NCBI GenBank assembly: GCA_041674745.1
Contig: JBAYVD010000001.1
Coordinates: 496,001 to 560,000 of the forward strand
Direction: 5' to 3'
DNA length: 64,000 bases
DNA from: UBA2040 sp041674745
Lineage (GTDB): Bacteria > Bacteroidota > Bacteroidia > Flavobacteriales_D > Crocinitomicaceae
The translations under genes were made by a program, and so were the position numbers. The notes under the pieces are model-generated. The model saw only the letters and a program-made list of their open reading frames with translations. It did not search any database and was not told where the DNA came from. Of this stretch, positions 17,751-26,100 are shown piece after piece; position 1 is the stretch's first letter, and the number at the start of each line of letters is the position of its first letter.

Positions 17751-17875
17751 TGCCACTAACACACGCTTAGCAAAAAAGCCGAAATTTTGGTAACGAACAA
17801 CGATTAACATAGAATCATTAGATTTTGGTTCGCAAATAATATTAATTTTAAAAATCGGCTTCTTCACCAAGCGTG
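17751..17875 (+). repeat. attC-like imperfect hairpin after the lipoprotein gene
   Basis: Begins with TGCCACTAAC. Nested complementary arms follow: CACGCTT (17762-17768) with AAGCGTG (17869-17875), AAGCCGA (17776-17782) with TCGGCTT (17855-17861), and CGAAC (17794-17798) with GTTCG (17828-17832). On both sides the first two arms are separated by 7 unpaired bases, like the spacers between R and L boxes of integron attC sites. The box sequences are not the canonical ones. Confidence 0.5.
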
Positions 17876-17897
17876 AAACCATTGTAGCAAATTAAAT

Positions 17898-18038
17898 TAT
17901 ACCCGATTAGGTATACCTCTTGTAGAAACACACCTATTTTTACCCGAACAGGTATAATTCACATCGAAAATCATATTTTTATACCCGATTGGGTATATTT
18001 TAATATTTATTTAGTATATTTATACCCGAAAGGGTATA
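17898..18038 (+). promoter_or_regulatory. Four palindromic HipB-type operators at exact 41-bp spacing
   Basis: Four copies of TATACCCG-N4-GGTATA-like palindromes: 17898-17915, 17939-17956 (one half degenerate at the outer end), 17980-17997 and 18021-18038. Each ACCCG begins 41 bp after the previous one, nearly four helical turns, so all sites face the same side of the DNA. A near-consensus promoter box, TATATTTA (18015-18022), overlaps the last operator, and the hipB ATG follows 7 nt after it. HipB of E. coli also uses four palindromic operators (TATCC-N8-GGATA). Confidence 0.85.
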
Positions 18039-18045
18039 AATTTTT

Positions 18046-18258
18046 ATGGAAAAGCTAAGTAAATTTGTAAAAGAAAGGCGTAAAAGTCTCGGATTAACAC
18101 AAGAAGACCTATCGTTTAAAGCAGGCGTTGGATTACGATTTGTGCGCGACCTAGAGCAAGGAAAAAAAACATTAATGATTGATAAAGTCAATCAAGTCTT
18201 ATCATTATTTGGCCATGAACTTGGACCAATACCAACGGAAAGAAATGAAGATAGCTAA
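18046..18258 (+). CDS. hipB: HipB-like antitoxin / transcriptional repressor (Xre HTH)
   Basis: 70-residue DNA-binding protein of the Xre/HipB type. The helix-turn-helix is clear (RRKSLGLTQEDLSFKAGVGL, then VRDLEQGKKTLMIDKVNQVL), and the short tail FGHELGPIP is typical of HipB partners of Bacteroidota HipA proteins. It should repress its own operon through the four palindromes directly upstream and join the HipS/HipT proteins in a complex. The stop overlaps the next gene by 14 nt, so the three genes are translationally coupled. High confidence in the family. Confidence 0.9.
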   Translation: MEKLSKFVKERRKSLGLTQEDLSFKAGVGLRFVRDLEQGKKTLMIDKVNQVLSLFGHELGPIPTERNEDS

Positions 18259-18574
18259 AGTTTATATGCATGATAAATGGGCCGGAAATTTAACGGAAGA
18301 TGAAGATGGTTATCATTTTCAATATGAAAAATCATATCTGGACCAACCGAACTCAGAAGAAATAAGTGTGACGTTTCCACTTACAGAAAGTGGATATGAA
18401 AGTAAAATTCTATTCCCGTTTTTTGATGGGTTAATTCCAGAAGGGTGGTTATTAGATATCGCACAAAAAAACTGGAAATTAGATCCACGGGATAGAATGA
18501 GCATATTATTAAAAACTTGTCATGATTGCATAGGGGCAGTATCAATACAAGCACAGGAAGAAAATGGAGAATAA
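18245..18574 (+). CDS. hipS: HipS-like protein (free HipA N-terminal domain)
   Basis: 109 residues corresponding to only the N-terminal subdomain of HipA (AKVYMHDKWAGNLTEDEDG, ILFPFFDGLIPEGWLLDIA, and HDCIGAVSIQ at the end). In the tripartite HipBST systems of enteropathogenic E. coli this domain is a separate protein that acts as the antitoxin to the HipT kinase. The gene order here (hipB, this gene, kinase) is the same. The start is the ATG at 18245, overlapping hipB by 14 nt; an earlier ATG at 18179 would lie wholly within hipB. That HipS, not HipB, neutralises here is inference by homology. Confidence 0.85.
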   Translation: MKIAKVYMHDKWAGNLTEDEDGYHFQYEKSYLDQPNSEEISVTFPLTESGYESKILFPFFDGLIPEGWLLDIAQKNWKLDPRDRMSILLKTCHDCIGAVSIQAQEENGE

Positions 18575-19523
18575 ATGTCTGTATTGCTATAAGGAAATTG
18601 GGCTAGAAGAGTTAACTTTTACTGCGGGCGCAAAAGGTTATCATGAAAAATGTAGTAAGAAATTCTTTGGTACAATTAATCCTCCAGAATTGAATTTTAC
18701 AGAAGACCAAATCCTAGAGTTAGCTGAACAAGTAATCAAAAGTCAAAAAACGGTAACAGGTGTTCAACCCAAACTATCCCTAGGTTTATCGGAAAATTCA
18801 TCAGAACCTGAGCGATTTACAATTGTAGGTCTAAGGGGTGATTATATTTTAAAGCCCCAAACAAAAATATACTCAAGTTTACCTGAAATTGAAGATTTGA
18901 CAATGCACTTGGCCGAGATCAGCAAATTAAAAACCGTCGAGCATTCACTGATCAGATTGAAATCCGGAGAATTAGCTTACATAACAAAAAGAATTGACCG
19001 GAAAAATGGAAGTAAGCTTCACATGGAAGACATGTGTCAAATAACTGAAAGAATGACTGAGCATAAATACAATGGCTCTTATGAGCAAATAGCAAAAGCC
19101 ATAAAAAAGCATACCGCAAATCCAGGTTTAAATATCACCGATTTCTTTGAATTAGTGCTGTTTAGTTTTTTAACTGGAAACAATGACATGCACCTGAAAA
19201 ATTTCTCTTTACTAAAAAGAAATTCCGAATATGACCTATGCCCTGCTTATGATTTAGTTGCCTCAGAATTAGTGGTCGAAGGAGATGATGAAGATCTTGC
19301 TTTGAACTTAAATGGGAAAAAGAAAAAGATTACAAAGAAAGATTTTGAAATAGCCATGAAGGGTGCTGGTTTGGAACCAAAGGTTATTGACAACATATTC
19401 AAAAAGTATAAAAAACTAATTCCAGAATGGAACAAATTCATTCAAAGTAGTTTTTTAAGTAATTCAATGAAACAACAATACAAATCCCTACTGGAAAATA
19501 AAGCAGTACAAATAGAACTTTAA
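18564..19523 (+). CDS. hipT: HipT/HipA-family serine/threonine kinase toxin
   Basis: 319-residue HipA-type kinase lacking the N-terminal subdomain, which is supplied by the preceding gene (11-nt overlap). It starts with a small Cys/His cluster (C5, C8, H27, C30) that could bind zinc. The kinase parts follow: Gly-rich/P-loop TVTGVQPKLS (63-72), ATP-binding Lys97 (DYILKPQ), catalytic loop GNNDMHLKNFSLL (Asp208, Asn213) and metal-binding Asp230 (PAYDLVAS). Characterised HipA and HipT phosphorylate glutamyl- and tryptophanyl-tRNA synthetase respectively; the target here is unknown. All catalytic residues are present, so the toxin looks active. Confidence 0.88.
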   Translation: MENKCLYCYKEIGLEELTFTAGAKGYHEKCSKKFFGTINPPELNFTEDQILELAEQVIKSQKTVTGVQPKLSLGLSENSSEPERFTIVGLRGDYILKPQTKIYSSLPEIEDLTMHLAEISKLKTVEHSLIRLKSGELAYITKRIDRKNGSKLHMEDMCQITERMTEHKYNGSYEQIAKAIKKHTANPGLNITDFFELVLFSFLTGNNDMHLKNFSLLKRNSEYDLCPAYDLVASELVVEGDDEDLALNLNGKKKKITKKDFEIAMKGAGLEPKVIDNIFKKYKKLIPEWNKFIQSSFLSNSMKQQYKSLLENKAVQIEL

Positions 19524-19574
19524 ACTAGCTAGAACGATGTATAAACGCCATTAAAACGACCGTTTGTAAATACC

Positions 19575-19583
19575 GTTATCGAG
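19575..19583 (+). repeat. Upstream half of weak inverted pair around the nuclease gene (GTTATCGAG)
   Basis: Lies 23 nt before the TTG start at 19607. A partial complement (TTGGATAAC, 20307-20315, 7 of 9 matches) spans the stop codon. Weakest of the five pairs. Confidence 0.3.
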
Positions 19584-19606
19584 CTTTATAAAAAAACGAC
19601 ACGAAA

Positions 19607-20314
19607 TTGAAAATAGTAACTTGGAATTGTAATGGAGCTTTTAGAAAGAAATTTGACAGTCTATTAGACTATCATGCAGACATTCATATAATTCAAGAAT
19701 GTGAAAATCCTGCTGAATCTAATCATGACGATTACCAATCTTGGGCTGAAAATTATTTATGGATAGGCGATACAAAAAACAAAGGACTTGGTGTTTTTGC
19801 AAAACCAGAAATAAAGCTTGAAAAATTAGATTGGTCAAATAATTTCAAAAATCATACTGTAAAACATTTTTTACCTTGTAAAGTAAATGATGACTTTGAT
19901 TTACTTGCTGTTTGGACACATAGAAACAACTCACCAAACTTTGGTTACATAGGTCAACTATGGAAATACTTACAAATAAACAAAGATAAACTAAACGGAA
20001 CTTTAATCGTTGGGGATTTTAACAGCAATGCGATTTGGGACGAATGGGATCGATGGTGGAATCACTCAGATGTAGTTATTGAATTAAAAGAATTGGGCCT
20101 TGAAAGCATTTACCATCAACTGAAAGGAGAACAACATGGAAAAGAATCAATTCCTACATTATATTTTCAGCGAAAAATTACAAGGCCATATCACATTGAT
20201 TACATTTTTGGACCTGAAAATTTAACTAAATCCACAAAGAAACTTGAAATTGGACAAGCCGACAAATGGCTTAAGTATAGTGACCATATGCCAATATTTT
20301 GTGAAATTGGATAA
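19607..20314 (+). CDS. Endonuclease/exonuclease/phosphatase (EEP) family protein, TTG start
   Basis: 235-residue cytoplasmic metal-dependent phosphodiesterase of the EEP superfamily. Catalytic motifs are all visible: WNCNG (residues 6-10), QEC with Glu31, GDFNSN (near 137-142) and the C-terminal YSDHMPI. The start is TTG at 19607, chosen because the protein then begins MKIVTWNCNG, exactly where EEP domains begin, and no ATG or GTG lies upstream in frame. Relatives include DNA-repair nucleases and nucleotide phosphatases; the substrate is not known. It is the last gene of the accessory island, upstream of a tRNA gene. Confidence 0.85.
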   Translation: MKIVTWNCNGAFRKKFDSLLDYHADIHIIQECENPAESNHDDYQSWAENYLWIGDTKNKGLGVFAKPEIKLEKLDWSNNFKNHTVKHFLPCKVNDDFDLLAVWTHRNNSPNFGYIGQLWKYLQINKDKLNGTLIVGDFNSNAIWDEWDRWWNHSDVVIELKELGLESIYHQLKGEQHGKESIPTLYFQRKITRPYHIDYIFGPENLTKSTKKLEIGQADKWLKYSDHMPIFCEIG

Positions 20315-20330
20315 CTAAATAATAAACAAC

Positions 20331-20388
20331 GACCCGCTAACAGGCGTTTGCCGGATCATAACCAAAAAGCGGGTTTAGCGCTTAAATA
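20331..20388 (+). repeat. Hairpin element at the right end of the accessory island
   Basis: ACCCGCT (20334-20340) pairs with AGCGGGT about 35 bp downstream; CGCTAACAGGCGTTTGCCGG lies in between. It resembles intergenic elements often seen beside accessory genes in Bacteroidota (from memory, not a search). It could instead act as a terminator. Confidence 0.35.
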
Positions 20389-20465
20389 ACCATTCCCGTC
20401 CCCAAAACCGTCCCCACCAACAAAATCTCCTTTCCCCAATTCCAAGAAAAACGTACCCCAACGAA

Positions 20466-20493
20466 AAAAGGTGAACATTTCTGTTCACCTTTT
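20466..20493 (-). terminator. Terminator of the tRNA-Gln gene
   Basis: Stem GGTGAACA / TGTTCACC with a TTTC loop, flanked by runs of A and T. Read on the minus strand it lies 14 nt after the tRNA 3' end and is followed by a T-run. Confidence 0.8.
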
Positions 20494-20507
20494 CTCTCAC
20501 ATTTCTG

Positions 20508-20580
20508 TTGGCCCACTAGGGCTCGAACCTAGACTCTTCGGTACCAAAAACCGACGTGTTGCCAGTTACACCATGGGCCA
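20508..20580 (-). tRNA. trnQ: tRNA-Gln (anticodon TTG)
   Basis: The 73-nt cloverleaf folds fully on the minus strand: acceptor TGGCCCA / TGGGCCA, D stem GTGT/ACAC, anticodon stem TCGGT/ACCGA with loop TTTTGGT (anticodon TTG, reading CAA), and T stem CTAGG/CCTAG with loop TTCGAGC. CCA is not encoded. It lies at the boundary of the accessory island, a common insertion neighbourhood, although no duplicated tRNA 3' end was found on the far side. Confidence 0.95.
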
Positions 20581-20802
20581 ATTAGCGAGCGCAAATCTAG
20601 GAACAAAAAACGTTTTGACCAAAAAAGTGACGAGTTTTTTTTAATAAATTTTTAATCGGCTGATTTTTAAATTTTTGGCTTTTTTTGAAGCGGAAAAGTT
20701 TTCATCCACGGGATATATTCCTAAATTCGCATAGCATAAACGGATGCGCAGGCAGAGCTATGTAAAAATTTGAAAGCTGCCCGCGTGATTAAAAACAACT
20801 CT

Positions 20803-23800
20803 ATGACATTTAAAAAGTGGAACACGTACCTAGGATGGTTCGTATTTTTGATTGCTACTACGGTTTACTTTATGACAGCTGAAGACACAGTAAGTCTTTG
20901 GGATTGTGGAGAATACATTACAGCAGCGTATAAATTGGAAGTCGGTCACCCTCCCGGCGCACCGTTGTTTATGGTGTTGGGACGTTTGTTTTCCTTTTTT
21001 GCTGCTCCCGAAAATGTAGCCGTTTGGATCAACCGCTTGAGTGGTTTGAGTAGCTCCTTGACCATTTTGTTTATGTTTTGGTCGATTACACTTTTTGGCA
21101 AAAAAATACTTTTAGCGCGTAAATCGGAGCTTTCCACAGGCGATCAAATTGCTATTTTGGGCAGTTCTTTCGTTGGCGCTTTGGCTTATACTTTTTCTGA
21201 ATCCTTCTGGTTCTCGGCAGTTGAAGGCGAGGTGTACGCTATGGCGTCCTTGTTTACAGCGGTTATTTTCTGGGCCATTTTGAAATGGGACGAAGAAATG
21301 GGCGCTAGTCATGCCGGTCGTTTGGCGCAAAATATCTACCCGGACCGTTGGTTGTTGTTGATCTTGTTTTTACTCGGTTTGGCGATTGGGGTGCACCTTT
21401 TGGGAATCCTCGTGGTGCCAGCCATTGGTTATGTTATTTATTTCCGTTACAAAGAAACCGTGACGGTAAAAGGATTTTTGCTGACAGGTATTATATCGGT
21501 GGTTGTTTTGGGTTTCATCCAAGAAGGTGTGATTCCAGGAACGGTAGCGATCGCTTCTTCTTTCGAAGTCATGTTCAAAGATTCCTTGGGCTTGCCCTTC
21601 TACGCAGGAACCATTTTCTTCTTTGCTTTGATCATCTTTTTGGCGGTGTATTTAATTCGCCGTGCGAGAAAAACAGGCAATACGATGTTGTACAACATCA
21701 CGATGGGAATGATTCTTTTGTTGATTGGTTACGGTTCTTTTGCGGTGATCGTAATTCGTTCCAATGCCAACACGCCGTTGGATGAAAATGACCCAGAAAA
21801 TTTGGTGACCTTGCACGCGTATTTGAAACGGGAGCAATACGGTTCCAATCCTATCTTTTTTGGGCAACAATGGAATTCAAAAATGAATCCTCAAACCGAA
21901 TGGAAAGATCGTTCTCCGTTCTATGTTCGCCGATTTACGGTAATCAAAGGTGATACCGATATCAAAGGTTTCAAAAGCGAACAAGCGGCGAAAGCGTATG
22001 CCAACCAATTGGGTGGAGGAGCAACCGTTGAAGAGAAATATTTTGAAGCGAATGCAGACAGTCGATTGATGCAAGAGCCAACCTACGAACAAACCGTTTT
22101 CTTCCCGAGAATGTATTGGAGTGCTACCGACGATGGAAAAGTAGCCGGATACAAAAGTTGGTCGGGTTACGATCCGTCAGAAGATGCCGGAACCGAAATC
22201 GGAAGCGATGGTCAGCGTTTGCCTTCCTTTGGCGAAAACATGCGTTACTTCTTCCGTTACCAATTGAACTGGATGTACATGCGTTATTTCATGTGGAATT
22301 TCGCGGGACGACAAAATGATATACAAGGTCACGGTGACCAAATGCGTGGCAACTGGATTTCTGGTTTCAGCGCGATTGACAACGCTCGATTGGGCGATCA
22401 AGGTGAAAATGCACCGTATTTTACGTCGGAGAATCCGTCGAACAATAAATTCTTTTTCTTGCCTTTGATTTTAGGTTTGATTGGATTGGTTTTCCATTTT
22501 TACCGCGCACCAAAAGATGCATTTGTCTTGCTGTTGGTATTCATGTTTACAGGTTTGGCCATTTTGGTCTACTTGAATCAAAAACCGTTTGAACCACGTG
22601 AACGTGATTATGCATATGCTGGTTCGTTCTACTTCTTTGCGATGTGGATTGGTTTGGGAGTTTTAGGATTGTACGATGCTTTCATGAACTTTACCAAAGC
22701 AGAATGGAAGAAAATTGGAATCATAGCGGGTGTTGGACTTCTGGGAGGTTTAATTTTGGACAAATCAAGCGATGGAGGTTGGCCAAACGCCATGAGTTGG
22801 ATGATTATGCTCGCAATCGGTGGTGGCGCTATCGCGTTGATGATGGGCTTGAAAAAAGTCTTGAAATCCGATAGTCAAGGAGCGGTAATTGCGCTTGCTT
22901 TGGGGCTTTTCGTTCCCATTATCATGGGCATGCAAGGTTGGGATGACCACGATCGTAGCGACAAAACATCGGCGCATGATTTGGCTTACAACTATTTGAA
23001 TTCTTGCGGACCGAATGGGATTTTGTTCACGCAAGGAGACAATGATACGTTCCCATTGTGGTACATGCAAGAAGTAGAAGGTGTTCGTACGGATGTTCGG
23101 GTTGCCAACTTATCCTTGATGCAAACGGATTGGTACACGGATCAAATGAAAATGAAAGCCTACGAATCAGATCCATTGCCGATCAAATTCCGAGAAGATC
23201 AAATTTTGATGTCAGCAGGGAATACCGATCAATTCTATTTCTTAGGCTTGTTTGATTTGTATTACCAAAATGCGAGTGAAGACTTGTTCAACAAAGTAAT
23301 CAACTTGCGTTTGAAAATGAATCGCCCGGAAGCAATTGCTGCTTTGGCAGCTTTGAATGGTCAAATGGGTAATTTGGTAAGTGGTTTCACCGCTGCTGAT
23401 GCTAATACAACGGCACGTTTAGAATCGTTGAAACGCGTCCTGACAACCGATTTGGGTAAAACCATGGCCGAAACGATTCGTTCCAAATATACAGCGGCAA
23501 TGGAATTGTTGACGGGTATGCAAAGTGGAACCATCAAAGCGACATCGGAAAATCAAGCGCAAGCTTTCCAAAAAGCGATTTCAGAATTTGATAAACCATG
23601 GAGTTATACCAACTTGAAAGATGCCATGGCCTTTGTGCGCGACGATGCAAACATGCTAACGGTGGAAGGAAGAGGCGAAATAAGAGTCTTCCCAAGTAGT
23701 GGATTTATTTTGGATGTGAACGCAGCGAATGCTGTGAAAGCCGGAACCATTCAAAAAGGACAAGAAGACGAATGTTTGCCATTTATCAAATTCACGTTCA

Positions 23801-24891
23801 AGGACAATGCCATTACCAGAGAACAAGCGATGATGTTGGATATTATGGCCAACAACGAGTGGAAACGAGGAATCTATTTCTCTTCGCCAGGTGGAGCAGC
23901 GGTTCCAATGGCTTTGTACGAAGGTCAATATTTGAAACAAACCGGAATGAACTATGAGATTAGCCCATTGGCAGATCACAGCGCTCCGTACAAATTTGAT
24001 CAAATGTACACGAACTTGATGGAGAATTTCCATTGGGGGAAAATGGACAAACCAGGTGTGTTGACCGATTACTATACACGTCGTGAGACGGAGAAATACA
24101 GACAACATTTCGAAGTATTGGCGGATGGTTATTTGCGCAAAGTGGACGAAGCAGAACAAATGAAAAAATTGGGTGCTGCATACATTGAGAACTTGAAAGC
24201 GAACAACCAAATGCAAAACGCGGTGCGTTATGAATACATTTTGAAAAACGCAGATAATATCATCAAAGAAAGCAAAAAACGAGCGGTTGCGTTGATCCAG
24301 AAATCGGTTCAAATTATGCCGGTGAATTTGGTGTACGACCACGGTGAAGCAAAACCTTCGCGCGATGTTTACCGTGTGGGAGAAGCACAATACCAAGGTT
24401 ATTCCGACGGAAGTTTACACGGTTACGTGGAAATTTTGTTCCGAGCTGGAGCGAACGACAAGGCCAATAAATTAGGTCTTGAGTTAGCGCCGCAATTGGA
24501 ATCGATTATCCAATATTATTTAAAAAGCAATCCAGGTATCGCCTTTTCAGATGGCAACATCGATGATTTGTATGCAGCCATGGATAGTTACTTCAAAATT
24601 TCGGTAGCGGCCATTGAGTTTGATAAAAACGGAGCTTTGGCGAAAAGAACGAAAGCCAACATGGATGCGTGGTACAACAAAGATTTGCCAGCACAGTATG
24701 CAAAATTGAAATCTATAGCGGAGGACAACGGAGAATCTACGCGTCGTTCGGCAAGTGCTGGAATGTATGCAAAAATGCTATTCAACGTGCAAGATCAAAT
24801 GGAAGCAATGGCCATTCATTACGGGTTAATGAAGGATCCAGCGGCCAGTTCTGGCAACATGAATTTGGACCAAATGTTGCAAGGGCAATAG
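20803..24891 (+). CDS. DUF2723 (TMEM260-like) large membrane protein
   Basis: Very large inner-membrane protein of 1362 residues, typical of Bacteroidota. The N-terminal half has about 12 membrane helices and the DUF2723 signature AEDTVSLWDCGEYI (about 26-39) with KLEVGHPPGAPLFMVLGRLF. The second half (from about residue 720) is mostly soluble and helical. DUF2723 is homologous to human TMEM260, a protein O-mannosyltransferase, and has the GT-C glycosyltransferase look, so a role in protein or envelope glycosylation is plausible but unproven. A TTG at 20770 is in frame, but the ATG at 20803 directly precedes the conserved region. Confidence 0.88.
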   Translation: MTFKKWNTYLGWFVFLIATTVYFMTAEDTVSLWDCGEYITAAYKLEVGHPPGAPLFMVLGRLFSFFAAPENVAVWINRLSGLSSSLTILFMFWSITLFGKKILLARKSELSTGDQIAILGSSFVGALAYTFSESFWFSAVEGEVYAMASLFTAVIFWAILKWDEEMGASHAGRLAQNIYPDRWLLLILFLLGLAIGVHLLGILVVPAIGYVIYFRYKETVTVKGFLLTGIISVVVLGFIQEGVIPGTVAIASSFEVMFKDSLGLPFYAGTIFFFALIIFLAVYLIRRARKTGNTMLYNITMGMILLLIGYGSFAVIVIRSNANTPLDENDPENLVTLHAYLKREQYGSNPIFFGQQWNSKMNPQTEWKDRSPFYVRRFTVIKGDTDIKGFKSEQAAKAYANQLGGGATVEEKYFEANADSRLMQEPTYEQTVFFPRMYWSATDDGKVAGYKSWSGYDPSEDAGTEIGSDGQRLPSFGENMRYFFRYQLNWMYMRYFMWNFAGRQNDIQGHGDQMRGNWISGFSAIDNARLGDQGENAPYFTSENPSNNKFFFLPLILGLIGLVFHFYRAPKDAFVLLLVFMFTGLAILVYLNQKPFEPRERDYAYAGSFYFFAMWIGLGVLGLYDAFMNFTKAEWKKIGIIAGVGLLGGLILDKSSDGGWPNAMSWMIMLAIGGGAIALMMGLKKVLKSDSQGAVIALALGLFVPIIMGMQGWDDHDRSDKTSAHDLAYNYLNSCGPNGILFTQGDNDTFPLWYMQEVEGVRTDVRVANLSLMQTDWYTDQMKMKAYESDPLPIKFREDQILMSAGNTDQFYFLGLFDLYYQNASEDLFNKVINLRLKMNRPEAIAALAALNGQMGNLVSGFTAADANTTARLESLKRVLTTDLGKTMAETIRSKYTAAMELLTGMQSGTIKATSENQAQAFQKAISEFDKPWSYTNLKDAMAFVRDDANMLTVEGRGEIRVFPSSGFILDVNAANAVKAGTIQKGQEDECLPFIKFTFKDNAITREQAMMLDIMANNEWKRGIYFSSPGGAAVPMALYEGQYLKQTGMNYEISPLADHSAPYKFDQMYTNLMENFHWGKMDKPGVLTDYYTRRETEKYRQHFEVLADGYLRKVDEAEQMKKLGAAYIENLKANNQMQNAVRYEYILKNADNIIKESKKRAVALIQKSVQIMPVNLVYDHGEAKPSRDVYRVGEAQYQGYSDGSLHGYVEILFRAGANDKANKLGLELAPQLESIIQYYLKSNPGIAFSDGNIDDLYAAMDSYFKISVAAIEFDKNGALAKRTKANMDAWYNKDLPAQYAKLKSIAEDNGESTRRSASAGMYAKMLFNVQDQMEAMAIHYGLMKDPAASSGNMNLDQMLQGQ

Positions 24892-24898
24892 ACGTTCG

Positions 24899-25513
24899 AT
24901 GAATCTTTTTAAAACCCCACGGTATCTGCATTGGATGTATCCAAGAAGAACGTGGGGTTTTTCTTTGCCTAAAAATGCCGTTTTTCTAACGTTTGATGAC
25001 GGTCCAAACCCCATTTTAACGCCCTGGATTTTGGATTTGTTGCAAGAGAAAGGAATCAAAGCCACGTTTTTTTGCGTTGGGAACAACATCTTAACTTATC
25101 CAGCATTGTTTGAAAGAATCAAAGCAGAAGGTCATCAAGTTGCCAACCACACGATGCAACATGAAAAAGGAACAAAAACGCCTTGGAAAGCCTATCGACA
25201 ATCCATTTTGGAAACGGAAAATTTGGTGGAAAACAAATTGTTTCGACCGCCGTATGGCCGATTGAGCATGCACCTTTCGGCTAAATTAGCGAAAGAATAC
25301 AAAATCATCATGTGGTCCTGGCTAAGTTACGATTTCGATACAAGGGTTTCGATAGATAAAATTCTTTCCAATGCCAGAAAACAAATCCGTAGCGGACAAA
25401 TTCTTGTACTGCACGATAATGATCGTTTTGAAGCGAGGGTGAAAGAATTACTCCCACAATTGTTGGCCGTTATTCAAGAGAAAAACCTTGAATTCGAACT
25501 TATTTCTTCTTGA
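24899..25513 (+). CDS. Polysaccharide deacetylase (NodB domain) family protein
   Basis: 204-residue carbohydrate esterase 4 protein. Motifs: TFDDGP (Asp33, Asp34), metal-binding NHTMQH (His84, His88), RPPYGR (116-121), and VLHDNDR near the end as the last motif. No signal peptide, so it may be cytoplasmic or membrane-associated. It begins 7 bp after the DUF2723 gene and is likely in the same operon, consistent with a shared envelope-glycan role. Its 3' end overlaps the convergent DUF2480 gene by 14 bp. Confidence 0.9.
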   Translation: MNLFKTPRYLHWMYPRRTWGFSLPKNAVFLTFDDGPNPILTPWILDLLQEKGIKATFFCVGNNILTYPALFERIKAEGHQVANHTMQHEKGTKTPWKAYRQSILETENLVENKLFRPPYGRLSMHLSAKLAKEYKIIMWSWLSYDFDTRVSIDKILSNARKQIRSGQILVLHDNDRFEARVKELLPQLLAVIQEKNLEFELISS

Positions 25514-26003
25514 AAATGGGCACGGTTGAGCAAGGTTCACCGTACATAATACTTTTCGTAACCGGTTGCAGTTTTTCAACCAAACAAGCCATCGCGAAAT
25601 CTGGGAATGGAATGTCGGAACAACCTTTGATGATGACGCGACCGTCTTGATACGATTCCAAATCCAGTGCATCGATGTTTTTCTCAATGATTTTTTTTGT
25701 CAACTCGTCTTTTGAACCGATGATGTAACAATCAGCGATTCCGGTTAAGACAGAAGCGACTAACATATACGCCCATGTGGGAACAATGGCGTCAGCGCTG
25801 CAGTGAACAAAAACCGCTTTTCCTTGGTATTTTGCCCAATCGTTTTCTTTGATCCAAAGTCGAAAATCTTTTTCTTTCAATACCAATCCTTGCCACAATT
25901 GTGCGCTCAGATCAATTTCAAAAATCCCCAAATTTGGCTTGTATTTTGCCAAATCCATTGAAATTAAACCACTTTCTTGGACTTTGTTGACAATTCCTTC
26001 CAT
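25500..26003 (-). CDS. DUF2480 family protein
   Basis: 167-residue cytoplasmic protein recognised as DUF2480 by MEGIVNKVQESGLISMDLA at the start, the VFVHCSADAIVPTWAYML centre and the GCSDIPFPDFAMACLVEKLQ end. The family is almost limited to Bacteroidota and has no known function; the conserved Cys and His residues hint at a metal site (inference). The frame extends to 26051, but the ATG at 26003 begins the conserved domain. Converges on and overlaps the deacetylase gene. Confidence 0.88.
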   Translation of the reverse strand: MEGIVNKVQESGLISMDLAKYKPNLGIFEIDLSAQLWQGLVLKEKDFRLWIKENDWAKYQGKAVFVHCSADAIVPTWAYMLVASVLTGIADCYIIGSKDELTKKIIEKNIDALDLESYQDGRVIIKGCSDIPFPDFAMACLVEKLQPVTKSIMYGEPCSTVPIFKKK

Positions 26004-26081
26004 AAAAACAAAAGTACAGTAATTCAAAACAATCCGCTCGAAATTTGTCAAAAAATGGGAGAGACAATACGAGCAGATTTC

Positions 26082-26089
26082 TAACTTTG
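26082..26089 (+). promoter_or_regulatory. Bacteroidota -7 promoter box TAACTTTG
   Basis: Exact TAnnTTTG match 11 nt before the lipoprotein ATG at 26101. Confidence 0.5.
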
Positions 26090-26100
26090 AGAAAAAAGAT

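Noticed and set aside
16286..20388. Classical integron
   Set aside because: No integrase gene is in the window and the flanking boxes do not meet GTTRRRY/RYYYAAC; only an attC-like layout is claimed.
20508..20580. Integrated element with att duplication at tRNA-Gln
   Set aside because: No duplicated tRNA 3' end and no integrase were found on the island side.
23656..24396. Long open frame (246 codons) on the minus strand inside the DUF2723 gene
   Set aside because: It lies wholly inside a well-supported gene, has an antisense-type His/Phe/Arg-rich composition and no family similarity.
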